Notes: generated by a model not told the origin, from the sequence alone. A stretch of DNA of 64,000 bases from Luzula sylvatica (GCA_946800325.1 OX326959.1:44329566-44393565), one strand, 5' to 3'; counted from the stretch's first letter, positions 11,613-24,674 are shown. A program made the numbers and translations.

Positions 11613-13209
11613 ATGTTAACTCTAACATCGCATCCGTATTTTTTTGAACTAATAATTATTTTCTTATAAATTTTCTATCTAATCTAAATCAAGAAACAAA
11701 TAATATTTCGTGAAAATAAGAATGTTTTGGAAGATCCGTAATTAAAATTATTCTTTATCCAATAAAAAAACTTAAAATTTGCTACGTTCTGGTGATGATA
11801 TTGGGTAAGTATAGCATGAGTAAGCACAGTAAAAAAAGAAACATAGAAATATCTGATATACGAACGTACATGAATATTTTACCAACCGAAAATAACAATC
11901 TGGTCCCAACAATACTATTGGCTGGTTGAGTAGAGTGTAATTTTCAGTAAAGAATGAGTGTGGGATTAGATTTCGGTGAAGTTGGCAATGATAGCGACTC
12001 TGTGCTTCCTTCCGTTCTCGTATATAATCAATGACAAAGATTTTCTGTATTCATTTTGTTCATTCTTCTGTATAGTGAGTCGATTATATATTTAAAATTA
12101 ACTTAATTTATATGTTACAGAAATAATAGAGTTATAGGAATCCAGGGTATTTATATGGGGAACACCTCTTGGGGAATCCTTTTGTCGTTATTTATTCTTC
12201 TTATTTTGTATATATTTTGTATACTTATTCAGAAAGACCCTCGTGAGTATTTTATTTTGAGATGTATACCTAAGAATTTGTTACTTTGCTGCGTCATATG
12301 TGAGGAGAAAATTACGGAACTGCCATCAAGGTGGCTGTCATGGTGGGAGCCACGTGGCGCGACAGGTTATCCGTGAAAGGGAGGGCTTAAATTTTTATAT
12401 TAGGTACATAAATTCTGAACTTAATGAGTCTTAATTATGTGTATAAATAACCTGTAAGGGGTCCTTTTTTATATTTGTCACGTAACTCGTTATACGAGTT
12501 GACAGGCGACTGATGACTAAAAAATCATAGTTTATTATATGATTTTTATTTAATTAGAAAAAATCAAAATTATATGCATACTCGTAATATAATAATATTA
12601 TTAATATAATAACATATAAACAATATGTATTATATGGATATAATATAATATAATATTATTATATTTATAAATAATAGACTTAATACTATATGACTGTGTT
12701 AAATATTTATTATCATATTATTGTAAGCATACTAAAATATTATATGTATTATATGGATATAATATAATATAATATATTATATGTATGATATATTATTATT
12801 ATATATAATAATGATATAATATTATATAATAAAATTATTTAATGTATATGGATGTAATATAATATTATAATAATATATATTCACATATATAATAATATTA
12901 TAAGTATGCAATAATATCATATACTCAGTTATATTATATGTATATCATCACATAATAAGATATACCATATTATATTATATGTATAATAATGATATAATAT
13001 TATTATTATATGCATTATATGGATAATATAATATTATAATATGTAGATGGGGGCTGCGGTATTTAATTAAGTACATTGTAAATACTTTTTTTTTCTTCAT
13101 TTAATAAAAAAAAGAATGTGTGAGGGTTTAATGAAATTTTCTGAATCATACACACAAGTTTTGATTACTACTCCTAATCCTTCCTTATTTCCAATGGACC
13201 GTCTACAAC
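11613..13209. other. Intergenic, with a long TA-rich low-complexity tract
   Basis: From about 12520 to 13045 the sequence is almost pure A/T, with loose repeats of ATTATATGTATTATATGGATATAATATAATA. The only longer ORF nearby (12155-12376) has a hydrophobic N-terminus but no recognised family, and is not called. No RNA gene was seen. Confidence 0.5.
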
Positions 13210-13678
13210 CTATGTTAGCGGATACTTAATAAATGCAAAAGTATCACGAGGATACGGGTGCGATACGATTCAGATACGTATCAGATACGTCATGTGACAT
13301 ATTCGATTATTTTAATATATTTTTTTTGATACGACGGGGATACGACAAATACGACATGATACGGCTGGGGGACTGAGATACTACATTTAGGATACTTCGG
13401 TACATTATATATTTTGGTACATAATATTTTTAAATAAATTATATATGATACTTATTTCTAGAATACTTATAAATTAGTTCTAGAATATTTCTAAAATAAA
13501 TTTATGATATTTTTATGATACTTGTATTGTTGGATTTTATTTATTGTCATAATATTTAATTTAAAATATTATTAATTAATTATATATAATATAAATATAT
13601 TAAAATAATAATTATATACGTATTCGTATCATCGTATCCGTATCGTATCGGATACATTTCCGTATCCGTACAACATAG
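13210..13678. mobile_element. GATACG-type MITE
   Basis: The ends are CTATGTTAGCGGATAC and CCGTATCCGTACAACATAG. The interior has ACGATTCAGATACGTATCAGATACG at the left and ATCCGTATCGTATCGGATAC at the right. The flanks TCTACAAC and TAAACAAC agree at 6 of 8 bases. Non-coding. Confidence 0.7.
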
Positions 13679-13982
13679 TAAACAACTCTTTAGTGAGTGT
13701 ACGGATCTCGGGGGAATTATACACGTTACACATTTTATTCACCCAAAAAAATATAACTATCAAAATTAATTGAGTCATTGACATATTCGGCTCTAAGACA
13801 TGTTGAATTATTGACATATTACACATTTTTTGTTTTTCATGTGCGCTTTCCATGAAATTTGGTTTGGCATTCACATATTGCACCAAAACATCCTCTAAAT
13901 ACTATTTGATATTATTAAATTTATTAATACATGACACATAATTAGTAATTGATATTGATTAATTTGTGTTAATTGTTTTGTA

Positions 13983-14470
13983 TAGGGGTTTTCAAACAGT
14001 TTGATTTATTACGATACCGAATCGAACCGATCGGAATCGGTTTAGCCGGTTCGGTTTTTCGATTTATTTGGTTCTGTTTGGTTGAAAAAATAATATTGTT
14101 TGATTTATTCGGTTCGGTTTGGTTTTAGAGTTTTGAAAACCAATTAAACCGAACCGACCGAATAACATTCCATTTTTCATTGTTTTCTAATATATTAATA
14201 TTAAAATACAAAAAATAATATAATAATCTTATAAGATAATACAATTATATTTTATAATATGTATTTATATTTTTTTGATAAATAAAATACAAATTTTCTT
14301 ATTAATTTATTTTTTATTTTAAAATTATTAATATTTATTTTTCGGTTAGGTTTTTAATCGGTCAAAAAATTAAACGGTTTGGTTCGGTTTGAATTGAGTT
14401 CGGTCCGATTTAAATCGGTTTGGTATGATTTGATTCAGTTTGAACCGAACCGATCAAACGAATACCCCTA
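13983..14470. mobile_element. MITE-like element with GGTTCGG/CCGAACC arrays
   Basis: The ends are TAGGGGTTTTCAAACAG and AAACGAATACCCCTA. Both subterminal regions are dense in CGGTTCGG, AACCGAACCGA and related self-complementary motifs, with an AT-rich centre. The flanks GTTTTGTA and ATTTTACA are only a weak 8-bp TSD match. Confidence 0.65.
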
Positions 14471-15481
14471 ATTTTACATGTTAATTTTATGAGAAATATT
14501 AATTATCTATTTATAATATGTATATTAAAAAATGTGTTTGAGATACTCCAATTGACATATGTGTATTCGGATTCTATAATTATAAGCTTATTATTGCCAT
14601 ACTTTGTGACATGTTTGTAATAATAAATATTTTTTAACAAGTACATTGATAACAATTAGTGCTTCTGTTATCAAATAATATTTTGTTTACATTAAATGAA
14701 GTAATATTGGAGAATTTTATTTTGTATCGAGTATACACCAAAACATCCCTTCACATATTATAAATAAATAAATAATATTTGTCATAAAATTAACATGTAA
14801 AACATTTGACACAATTAATCAATATAATTCATATGCTACTTATTTGTCATATATTAATTAATTTAATTATATTAACTACTATATAAAGAAGTTTTTGGTG
14901 CAATATGGAGGTGTGAAATAAAATTTCATGGAAATTGCACAAAAAAAAAAAAAAAAAAATTCGGACTGAGTCCGAATAGTCAACAAACCAATTAGTTTTG
15001 ATTGTTGTATTTTTTTTGTTAATACAATTTGTAACTTGTGCATGATTCAGAAATTTCCGGGTTTAATCAGGAATTTCAAAATTTCTTCTCTCAAGTATAA
15101 TAGTAGATCAGGAGCTCTTCTTCTCATGAACAATAAAAATCGTTAGGTTTGATTTGATTTGATTTCTGATTAAAAAAAAAAAAATCTGTCTTTTCCAAAT
15201 GTAATGGCAAAAAAGAAAAAAAAGAATAAGAAAGGATGAGAAAATCAATATATACACAAGAAAAAAAAAATCATAATACATCTACTACGATCATAAATAA
15301 TATATAAAAAAGGCCTAACAATGGACTAAATCCTGAAAAATGCAAATTTGATGGTGTAGGTCGCTAGATAAGTTCTCAGACAAAACTTGCAAACAAACCC
15401 TCCAAAAATAACAACTAATTCAAACAAATACTTAAAAATGGATATATACAAGCCTAGGATAATATAGTGTGTTAATTCATT
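14471..15481. other. Intergenic, nothing recognisable
   Basis: AT-rich sequence with poly(A) runs (about 14940-14960 and 15170-15184). The last ~200 bp are probably the 3' UTR of the minus-strand gene at 15482. No other feature was seen. Confidence 0.5.
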
Positions 15482-16229
15482 CTACACTGCATTTGCTTGG
15501 ATTGTTCGACGTCGCCGCCCTACTAGCAGAGCAGACCAGCAACCGAAACCTCGGGCGAGATCAGTATCCCTAAATTGAATTAAGATTTCTTAGATTACTG
15601 TACCAGTTTTTAGAGTAATTTCTTCATTTCACCATTAGAAAATGTAAATAATCAACGAAATATAATATCGATAATAATTATTACCTTTTTTCCAATTCTG
15701 CAAGAGTGAATTGAGTTGATCTACGTCTATCTTTTCTCGTGCTATTACTTCTAGTAATCGAAGTCGACACGAACAAATTCAGAAGAACACCGTCTCCATT
15801 GCCTCCGCAACTGCTTCTGCTGCTTCTCCTTCTTTTCATCTTTTCGTTCGTTTCAGTTTTCAGCTTTCGCGACTCTTGATCTGTCTTGCAACTATTTTCA
15901 TTCGCGGCGTCCTTGTTCTCGGCACACTATAAAATCGAACCAAAATATTGTAACATATAAATATATCATGAAAATGAAAATATTATAATGTAATTATATA
16001 CCTTTAAAGATGATTGATTATTGACGAGAAACGAGAAAGAGAGTTCTCTTTCAGAATCGGACTCCTCAGGGAGATTGCGCAGGAGTCTGAGCAGCTCCTC
16101 TTCTGGGCTCTTTGCGATCTCGGATGATTTTGTTTCGACATGAGCTGAACCGAGGGCATCTTTTTTGTTGTTCGAGGATTTTCGACGGCCATCATATGCT
16201 AGGGCGAGTAGAGATTTGGTTTTGGCCAT
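15482..16229 (-). CDS. Unrecognised plant protein, 3 exons, 185 aa
   Basis: I do not recognise the family. Exons on the minus strand are 16229-16002, 15926-15685 and 15569-15482. The three exons join with GT-AG introns into one open frame of 558 nt, which is the main support that it is a real gene. The protein starts MAKTKSLLALAYDGRRK. It has an acidic Leu-rich stretch (EEELLRLLRNLPEESDSERE, about residues 43-62), then a Lys/Arg- and Ser-rich middle (EKMKRRRSSRSS), the hydrophobic phrase GVLLNLFVSTSITRS, then STQFTLAELEKRDTDLARGF and a basic tail (VGRRRRTIQ). There is no signal peptide or membrane helix. It looks soluble, basic and possibly nuclear (inference). The start is the first Met of exon 1, and a normal-looking leader lies upstream. 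Confidence 0.7.
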
Positions 16230-17658
16230 TGTTTTATCGTGCGATACTCTTGCGTTTTTGTGAAGTGAATTTGTTTGTGTTGTGTGTGTTTTAAGTGGTG
16301 GTTGTTGGTTTGCATTTATAGATTGGAGTTTATAAATGTGAGATTATAGATTGATGTGTTACGCGTTATGTGGACTTTGTAGGTTCTTGTGTGCGTTAGA
16401 CGAATGAGTTTGATTTGATTTGGACATGATCTAGAAGCTTAATTTATATATTTGGCTGTGCCCATATTTTTGGGAAATATTCAATCCTTAGTCATGAGTG
16501 AAGAATTTGTCATATATGTAAGCTATAACATAAAAGTATGTTTATTCGGGGGACTTTTTTTTTAAAAAAAAATCACATTATAAAATAAATTTATATCATT
16601 CAAATTAAAAGAACATTCCTATTATTTGTTGATTGAGAAATGTTTCCTACTTGCAGGATTTCTCATCTCTGATAACAAATTATATTATTATTTGTAGATA
16701 ATATATATATTTTTTATATTCTCATTGTATATATTTTTATAACAAATCATATTATTATTTGTACATAATAATTATTCATATGTTCATTTAAAAAAAAATA
16801 TTATATATTATCGGAGGGTGAATGGGTGATGAATATTAGTTCCCTTGTAAATAAATGTCCTCACTCTTTCTAGATTGTTAAATAAGCAAAAGAAGCAAAT
16901 CTAATTAAATGATAAATATTAAAACTATTAATAAATTTGAATGATCTATGGTTAATTTATCTGAAGAGTTAAAAACATTATTATTCTTATTATTATTATT
17001 ATTCGCTTAAATATTTATTAGAAGGATCCTTTCCAAAGAGAAGAAATAAAAAATTGGTCTACACTCATTTTCCTCTCTGCTTCCCTGCATTAACACGGTA
17101 ATTCTAAGATTAATTTACCCATTCAACTATATATATATATATAATAAGAGTGACATAATTAACAGTAATTTTACTTATGCCTTAGAATGGTGATTGAGAA
17201 GGGTCGAAAGCTATTTCAACGATTGAAAAGAAATCTAGAAGCCTTTCAACGTTACAATTAATATATACTAGATGTGACTCTCGTTCCATTTCGTTAATAA
17301 TTCTTATAATTTTTCGAGCATAATCTCTTTTCTTATATTTTATACAAATTTTACCAAAAATATAATCTGACATTTATTATTTAGTATTTTTATGCAAACT
17401 AAATTTCAACTATCTTATATTTATAACATATTTAATAATAAACAAAAAATATACAAAAAATGTGTGTCATTTTTTTTAACTATATAATTTTAAATGTGTG
17501 TGCGTGTGTGTATATAGATATATAATTTTTTCACTTATTGTATTAGTATCTGATATGTGTATATTTTTTGTATCAATACATATGCACAATACATATAAAT
17601 TTTGCACTCATTGTATTACTATTTGATACGTGTATATATTGTTTTACATTAGTATATA
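16230..17658. other. Promoter side of the unknown gene, then AT-rich intergenic DNA
   Basis: About 16230-16330 is the likely 5' UTR/promoter of the gene at 15482-16229. The rest is AT-rich, with (TTA)n near 16981-17002 and TG-rich stretches near 17497-17515. ACATATA/ATTGTATTA phrases recur between 17530 and 17640. No gene is supported. Confidence 0.5.
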
Positions 17659-18310
17659 CTAGCTTCGTCCTCCGCGCGATTGCTCGGGACTTCAACGTGT
17701 GTTGTCGAATTTTTATTTTGTTCTATTCTTTTGTTTAATTTTTGTTGTTATTTCATTTGTTGTGTAATGTAATACTTTAATTATAATTTCTCGAATTCAA
17801 ACAAATATATCATATGTGTGGTCACTACGCAAATTATATCAACAAATTATTAATGCATCACACGAAGCACAAATGAATAAAATTAACCAAATATAAATAT
17901 TTTGTAACTAAGCAAAACGGACAATATTAAATAACTTGTAATAGTAAAGAGATAAAAAAATTACAATAATATAATGTTTTAATTAGTTGTGTTATCGGAA
18001 TGTTACACAATCTAGCACATTGGAAGACATGAACGTTTCGATTCAAAAATAAAACATATAAACATTATATGTTTGTATCAGTAACTCATGATATTTATAA
18101 ATCAATCAAATACATCGGAACAAATAAACATTTCTATTCAAGAATAAAATACGTAAGTAGTATATGTTTGCCTCAGTAAATTACGATATTTATACATTTT
18201 ACAACAACTACTGTTTGAATTGTTCAAAAGCCGACTTTCTTGAACAATTCAAACAATTGTTGTTAAAAATTTATCTATTTTTATACATCATCGGCAAAAT
18301 CGAGGCAACA

Positions 18311-18348
<38 letters not shown>

Positions 18349-18560
18349 TGTGTTGATAGTTGTTTCGTACGGGTACTTGTGCCTTTGTTCATATTTATAT
18401 TTTGTATTTTGTTTTTTTTATTCGTCATTTGTGATTCGTGAGCGTATCATTATTCAAATCCGTATATACTTGTACTTCGTATATTCTATATTTTGTATTT
18501 TGTATTTAACAATCCTTATTGTTGTTGGTATCGTGTGCATTGTATTATTTTCTTAATTCA
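17659..18560 (-). mobile_element. Helitron-like 3' terminus (other end not located)
   Basis: Read on the minus strand, the boundary at 17659 ends GCGCGGAGGACGAAGCTAG followed by T. That is a CTRR terminus preceded by a GC-rich imperfect hairpin (CCGAGCAATCGCGCGG), inserted next to a T as Helitrons do. The 5' end should lie to the right but no TC start could be fixed; the ~176-bp array begins near 18590. The stretch also contains a perfect 15-bp stem (18213-18227 with 18240-18254) and an (ATG)n microsatellite (about 18310-18344). Confidence 0.45.
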
Positions 18561-18589
18561 CTCGGAGGTGCCAAATATTATGGTTATTT

Positions 18590-21350
18590 CATCATGAAAA
18601 ATGTCAAAATTGAATTGTTACACGAGCAACATACTCAATTTTCATGTTGTCCGAAAAAAATCCCTAAAAAAAGACTAACACACACGAATTTTGATTTATT
18701 GAAAACTTTCTTACAAAAAGCAAAAAGTGAAGTCTAATACCTTAAAAAATATTCAATTGTCCCATTTACTAAAAAATGTCAACATTGAAGTGTTACACGA
18801 GCAACATACTAAATTTTCATGTCCTCAGAAAATAATCCGTAATACAAGACTTAACACACATGAATTCTATTTTTTTAAACTTTCTTAAAAAATGCAAAAT
18901 GTGAAGTCTAATAATATCTTCAAAAATATTCAATTATCCTATTTCCTAAAAAATATCAACATTGAAGTGTAACACGAGCAATATTCTCAATTTTCACGTT
19001 CTCTGAAAAATACTCCCTTATATAAGAATAACACACACGAATTCTATTTTTTGAAAACTGTTTTAAAAAATGCAAAATGTGAAGTCTATCTTCAAAAATA
19101 TTTAATTATCCTATCTTTGCTGAAAAATGTCAACATTGAAGTGTAACATGAGCAAAATACTCAATTTTCATGTTGTCCGATAAATACTCCGTAATAGAAG
19201 ACTAACACAGATGAACTTTTATTTTTTAAAAACTTTTTAAAAAATGCAAAAAGTGAAGTCTAATAATACCTTTAAAAAAAATTCAGTGATACTATTTCCC
19301 GAAAAATGTCAACATTAAAATGTAACACGAGCGACATATTAAATTTTCATGTTGTCCGAAAAATACTCTGTAATAGAAGACTAACACACACGAATTTCTA
19401 TTTATTCAAAACTTTTTTAGAAAAATGCAAAAAGTGAAATCACCTTCAAAAAAATTCAGTTATCCTATTTCCTGAAAAATGTCAACATTGAAGTGTAGCA
19501 CGAGCAAAATTCTCAAATTTCATGTTGTCCGAAAAATTCTCCGTAATAGAAGACTAACACACACGAATATACATTTTTTATTAAAAAATGAAAGATGTAA
19601 AGGCTAACACCATCAAAAATATTAAATTATCCTATTTCCTAAAAAATGCAAGATGTGAAGTCTAACATTTAAAAAAAAATTCAATTATCCTATTTGCAGA
19701 AAAATGTCAATGTCGAAGTGTAACGCGAATAAAATACTCAATTTTCATGTTGTCCGGAAAATACTCCGTAATAGAAGACAAACACACACGATCTTCTATT
19801 TTTTAAAAACTTTTTGAAAAAATGCAAAAAGCGAAGTCTAACCTTCAAAAAAATTCAGTCATCCTATTTCTTGAAAAATGTCAACATTGAAGTGTAGCAC
19901 GAGTAAAATTCTCAATTTTCATGTTGTCCGAAAAATTCTCCGTAATAGAAGATTAAAACACACGAATATATATTTTTGGAAAACATTCTTACAAAATGCA
20001 AGAAGTAAAGTCTAACACCATCGAAAATATTCAATTATCCTATTTCTTAAAAAATGGCAAAATTGATTCGTTGCACGAGCAGCATACTTAATTTTCATGT
20101 TGTCCGAAAAAAATCCCTAATAAAAGACTAACACACACGAATTTTGATTTTTTGAAAACTTTCTTAGAAAATGCTAAAAGTGAAGTCTGATACCTTCAAA
20201 AATATTTAAATATCCTATTTTCGGAAAAATGTCAACATTGAAGTGTAACACGAGTAAAATTCTCAATTTTCGTGTTGTCCGAAAAATACTCCCTAATAGA
20301 AGAATAACACACACGAATTCCATTTTTTGAAAACTTTCTTAAAAAATGCAAAATGTGAAGTCTAATACCTTAAAAAATATTCAATTATCCTAGAAAAATA
20401 TCAACGTCTAAGTGTAACACTAGCAAAATACTCAATTTTCATGTTATCCGGAAAATACCCCGTAATAGAAGACCAACACACACGAACTTCTATTTTTTAA
20501 AAACTTTTTGAAAAAAATGCAAAAAGTGAAGTCTAACACCATAAAAAATATTCAATTATCCTATTTCCTGAAAAATGTCAAATTTGAAGTGTTACACGAC
20601 CAACATACTCATATTTCATGTTGTCCAAAAAGAATCCCTACTAAAAGACTAACACACACGAATTTTGATTTTTTGATAACTTTCTTAAAAATGCAAAAAT
20701 TGAAGTCTAATATCTTCAAAAATATTAAAATATCCTATATCCTGAAAAAATGTCAACGTTGAAGTGTAACACGAGGAAAATTCTCAATTTTCATGTTATC
20801 CAAAAATACTACCTAAAAGAAGAATAACACACACGAATTTCTATTTTTTGAAAACTTTCTTAAAAACAGCAAAAGTCAAATACCTTCAAAAATATACAAT
20901 TATCCTATTTCCTGAAAATTGTCAGCATTGAAGTGTAACATGAGAAAAATACTCAATTTTCATGTTGTCCGAAAAATACTCTGTAATAGAAGACTAACAC
21001 ACACGGAATTCTATTTTTTAAATTTTTTTAAAAAAAATGCAAAAAGTGAAGTCTAATTCCTTCAAAAAAATTCAGTTATCCTATTTCTTAAAAAATGTCA
21101 ACACCAAAGTGTAACACGAGCAACGTACTCAATTTTCATTTTGTCAAAAAAATACTCTGTATTAGAAGACTAACACACCCGAATTTCTATTTATTCAAAA
21201 CTTTTTTAAAAAAGAAAAAAATGAAGTCTAACATACCTTCAAAAACATTCAGTTATCCTATTTCCTGAAAATTTCAACATTGAAGTATAGCATGAGCAAA
21301 ATTCTCAATTTTCACGTTGTCCGAAAAATTCTCCGTAATAGAAGACTAAC
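18590..21350 (+). repeat. Tandem array of ~176-bp degenerate units
   Basis: About 15 head-to-tail units with 176-180 bp spacing. Each runs through AATGTCAACATTGAAGTGTA, ACACGAGCAA, CTCAATTTTCATGTTGTCCG, CTCCGTAATAGAAGACTAAC, ACACACACGAA, a T/A-rich stretch, AATGCAAAAAGTGAAGTCTA and TTATCCTATTTCCTGAAAAA. Units differ by many substitutions and small indels, so the array is old. It has no conserved reading frame. The array continues after the nested hAT and LTR insertions at 22557-22619 and 30720-30955. Related arrays lie at 55855-57168, 58514-58943, 59544-60215 and, inverted, at 31012-31400 and 60216-61370. Confidence 0.85.
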
Positions 21351-22329
21351 CAGGGCTGGTCCGGAATTTTGAAATACCCGAAGCCAAATTAAAAATTGGA
21401 CCCGCAAATTCAAAAAATATCAAATATAAAATTAAAAATATATTACATTAATTTCATAATTGTATCCCTTAAATTAAGTTCAAATCCCCGTCATTGGTGA
21501 ACACACTAAAGCGTAGTAGTTAACAATTCCTGCCTCACCAATTCAAATGAAAGTAAGTCATATAAAAATGTCATGTGCCCCAATTAACTGTTAATCTGTA
21601 AAAACCTTCGATTAGTTTCAGTTGGTACCAATTGGAAATTTCAGGGTTAATTGAATTCATAAACTATAAATTAATTTTAAATTACCTCAATTTGTACCAA
21701 TTGAACAAGCTTAACCGATTTCTTTACTAATCTTCCTAATTCCTCTCTTTCTGCCTACAAAACAAACATACTTCTCCAATTATTAAACGATTTTTAAAGC
21801 TTTCCCAACTAAATTAACTGTACAACTTATTACTGGTAGAATTTCAAATAAAACAAATCGCATTAATAACTAATTCTAAATTCCAATAAAAACCATTTAT
21901 TCTTATACTATTAAAATCGAATAGAAACAAATCCATAAAACAATTCACAACTCAAGAATGACAGAAATATCGAATTTACAGAATTTACAGAATTCACAAA
22001 TCAAGAATTCACAACTCAAGAAAGATCGGATTTACAGAATGACAGAAAGCTGCACGAAATCGTCGAATTCACATAAATTTACAGCATGACAACAATTAGA
22101 ATGACAGAAACTCAAGAAATTCGAAATAATCATAGAAACTCACAGAAACACGAAGAAAGCTGCAACAAATCGTCGCCAAACCCTAGATCGAATTGCTTGC
22201 TCGAAGCCTCGAATCGTCGCCAGAGAGAGAGAGAGAGAGAATCGTCGCCACAAAAACCTCAAATCCCTAACCCTAGATCGAAACCCTAACCCTAAAATCG
22301 CCTTCAGCCACGAATCGTCGCCAGAGAGA

Positions 22330-22360
<31 letters not shown>

Positions 22361-22556
22361 AGAAAAGAGGGGTCGGGTCGGGTCTGGATGCGGGTATCGG
22401 GATATATATGAGCGGGTTTGGGTCTGGATGCGGATTTGGGTTTGGGTTTGGATCCGAATGTTATGTATATAACATGTACTAAAATTTTTTTTTGGACCCC
22501 TCAAAAATTTGGACCCGAGCCCATGCTTCTTGGGCTTTACGCATGGGCCGGCCCTG
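21351..22556. mobile_element. Non-autonomous hAT element with 8-bp TSD AGACTAAC
   Basis: The ends CAGGGCTGGTCCGG and GGGCCGGCCCTG form hAT-type terminal inverted repeats. The perfect 8-bp duplication AGACTAAC flanks it (21343-21350 and 22557-22564) and comes from the array unit. The 1206-bp interior has no transposase. It holds AGAATTCACAA-type repeats, two copies of AATCGTCGCCAGAGAGAG, telobox-like CCCTAACCCTA, and an uninterrupted run of 39 G (22332-22370). The paralogous segment at about 56160 has the single, unfilled AGACTAAC, confirming the insertion. Confidence 0.92.
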
Positions 22557-22619
22557 AGACTAACACACACGAATATACATATTTGGAAAACATTCTTAAA
22601 AAATACAAGAGGTAAAGTC

Positions 22620-24025
22620 TGTTGGTTAATTCTAACCTAGAGGGGGGTAAATTTGGCAATCTAACTTACACTTAGTTTAGATTTAAACCTAATTTACGGT
22701 GCGGAATAAATAATAATTTAGATGATAAAGATGATACCGTACAAACACTTTGACACAAGATGTTTGTTTACGAAGTTCGGTAGGTGGTTGCTTTGTAGCT
22801 TTAACTCACCCTTTACTCGCTTAATTGACCGACTCAATTATTTGCGAGTACCTACGTCTCCGGGAATGCCTTGTGCCTCTTTTTGGCTTTCGATTGACTT
22901 CCAACTCAACTCGATTACAAGGATTTGCCTAGATCGATTTACACGCTTCTATCGATCTATAGCTTAGGCTCTTTACAATTTGTTGCACTAGCCTATTACA
23001 CTTTTTCACTAATCGAGCTACAACGTGATCGGTCACGTGAGTGGGATACGATTAGTGGAGAATATCGAAAGTAGATCAACGATCTAAAGAGGTTTCTCAA
23101 GCTATCAATGGATATAGAAAATCACAGCTTAGGGTTTCTCTCTCTTTAGGTTTGAAAGTTTGAAATTGAGGAAGTGAGAGAGAGAGACCCATGAAGGATT
23201 CTATTTATACTCTCTATATAAATCCTTCAGAAAACTTGTAGTGCGTTCGAACGCATACAGTCCGTTCAGAACGCACTTGAAGTTTGCACTAGCCGTTTCA
23301 AAATAACGTGCAAGTACATCTTGGGTCCGTTCGAACGGACAATGTCCGTTCGTAACGGACTCAATTATACATAGCATTTTGCGTTCACAGGAACAAGAGT
23401 CCGTTCAACGCACTGAAAAGTGGGTGAACGGATTCCAGGTTGTCCGTTCGAACGCACATGTGTGTTCGTTCGAACGCATACATCCCTGTGACATTTTCCG
23501 TTCACAGGAAGGATTGTCCGTTCAACGCACTCAGAAGGTGGGTGAATGGATTCTAATTATCCGTTCGAACGGACATGATTGTTCGTTCGAACGCACACAT
23601 CCCTGTGACACGTTTGGTTCTAATCAAGCTTTAAAGTTTTGATATTTAGCAAGTCCGTTCTGAACGGACTTTGAGTTCGTTCAGAACGCACTTCCTGCTT
23701 GACTGAACTCTTTGTTATTTTGAACATGATTTTACTTGAGTTCTACTAGGTTTGTACCTATGGTTTATTTGTGGCGTATCCCACTCACGGAAGGCTTCAA
23801 CATCTTGAGTCTTGATGTATTCCAATGGCCTTCCTTGTGTTCTTCTTTTCTTGTTTATGTTGAGACTTCATGTCCTGATTCTTGATGTAATCCAATGAAG
23901 TCTTCCTTCACAAGTCCTCCTTCATCTTCGTATCGTACCTATGTTATCCTGCATTTTTCTGGATGTATACATTAGTACGGACAGTGTTTTGAAATAATCA
24001 AACTATAAGGAAATTTGAACCAACA
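22620..24025 (-). repeat. 3' LTR of the retrotransposon
   Basis: It is 1406 bp, from TGTTGGTTAATTC to TTTGAACCAACA on the plus strand. On the element's own strand it has a TATA box (TATAAATA, plus 23202-23209), with U3 upstream of it at higher coordinates. The U3 contains about a dozen palindrome-like sites of the type GTCCGTTCGAACGGAC or GTGCGTTCGAACGCAC between about 23235 and 23690. Confidence 0.93.
23235..23690. promoter_or_regulatory. U3 palindrome array (core TTCGAA) upstream of the LTR TATA box
   Basis: Repeated 14-16-bp near-palindromes: GTGCGTTCGAACGCAT, GTCCGTTCGAACGGAC, GTCCGTTCTGAACGGACT and variants such as GTTCGTTCGAACGCAC. Some are 1-2 bp shorter or longer at the centre. They sit directly upstream of the TATA box on the element strand. 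A role as binding sites for a dimeric regulator is inference. Confidence 0.75.
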
Positions 24026-24042
24026 AACTCCCCCTTTTGATT
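24026..24042 (-). promoter_or_regulatory. Polypurine tract
   Basis: On the minus strand the sequence AATCAAAAGGGGGAGTT directly precedes the TGTTGG of the 3' LTR. This is where plus-strand DNA synthesis would be primed. Confidence 0.85.
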
Positions 24043-24674
24043 AATTTCAAAACACTGTCGGTTTGGAGAGTTTCACCATTTAGTTGAGAACTTTCCGTAC
24101 GATCGTTTCTCCCCTATTTTGAAAGAGATCAAAAGGGCCAAGGAGACTTCATCAACGGAAGGCTCCCCCTAAATGCGAGCTCCCCCTCAAAGAATGAATT
24201 GATGAATGTATGAGCTCGTAAATATGATCAAATTCTTTTGTTTTGAATGATGACAATCTTTTCAAATTTAGCAGTTTAAAACAGTTTTTGTGTGTGCGTT
24301 CCGAACGGAAAAAGTGGTGCGTTCGAACGCACTAGCATCTGGACTGACAAAAATTTCACAGAATTTATACTGATGAGTGTATGACACTAAACCAAAATAG
24401 GATAATAAAATGAATGCACAAGTTTACTGACATAATACCATAATTATTCGTCAAACATAATTATTCAATAGACCTAATTGTTCAATCATACCGACACACA
24501 TCAAAGTTTTGATAAGTTCTCACATACTCTCATGTATACTCAAGACTTAGACATAACATCACACAATATAATACGACACAACACACACCACAACTAAGGT
24601 TGATCACACTTCATTTGGCTCGGGTTAGGAATTTAAGTCAGACAGTGGGCAGAAGGTGGAGCTTGCTCCTGAGA

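Noticed and set aside
12155..12376. 73-aa ORF with hydrophobic N-terminus
   Set aside because: No recognised family, no introns or partner exons, and it is surrounded by AT-rich DNA. A single membrane-like stretch is common in AT-rich sequence.
18164..18556. 130-aa ORF with a run of methionines
   Set aside because: It spans an (ATG)n microsatellite and T-rich DNA. The rest is low-complexity hydrophobic translation with no family, next to a Helitron end.
22722..22967. 81-aa ORF repeated at 29416-29661
   Set aside because: It is present twice only because it lies in both LTRs, on the strand opposite to the element. It is not preserved as a frame in the related solo LTR.
23379..23642. 87-aa ORF with SVQRT/SFERIHPCD repeats
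   Set aside because: It is a translation of the LTR palindrome array, antisense to the element.
23235..23690. CRISPR-like pattern of short repeats with spacers
   Set aside because: This is plant nuclear DNA. The repeats are degenerate palindromes of variable spacing inside an LTR, with no cas genes.
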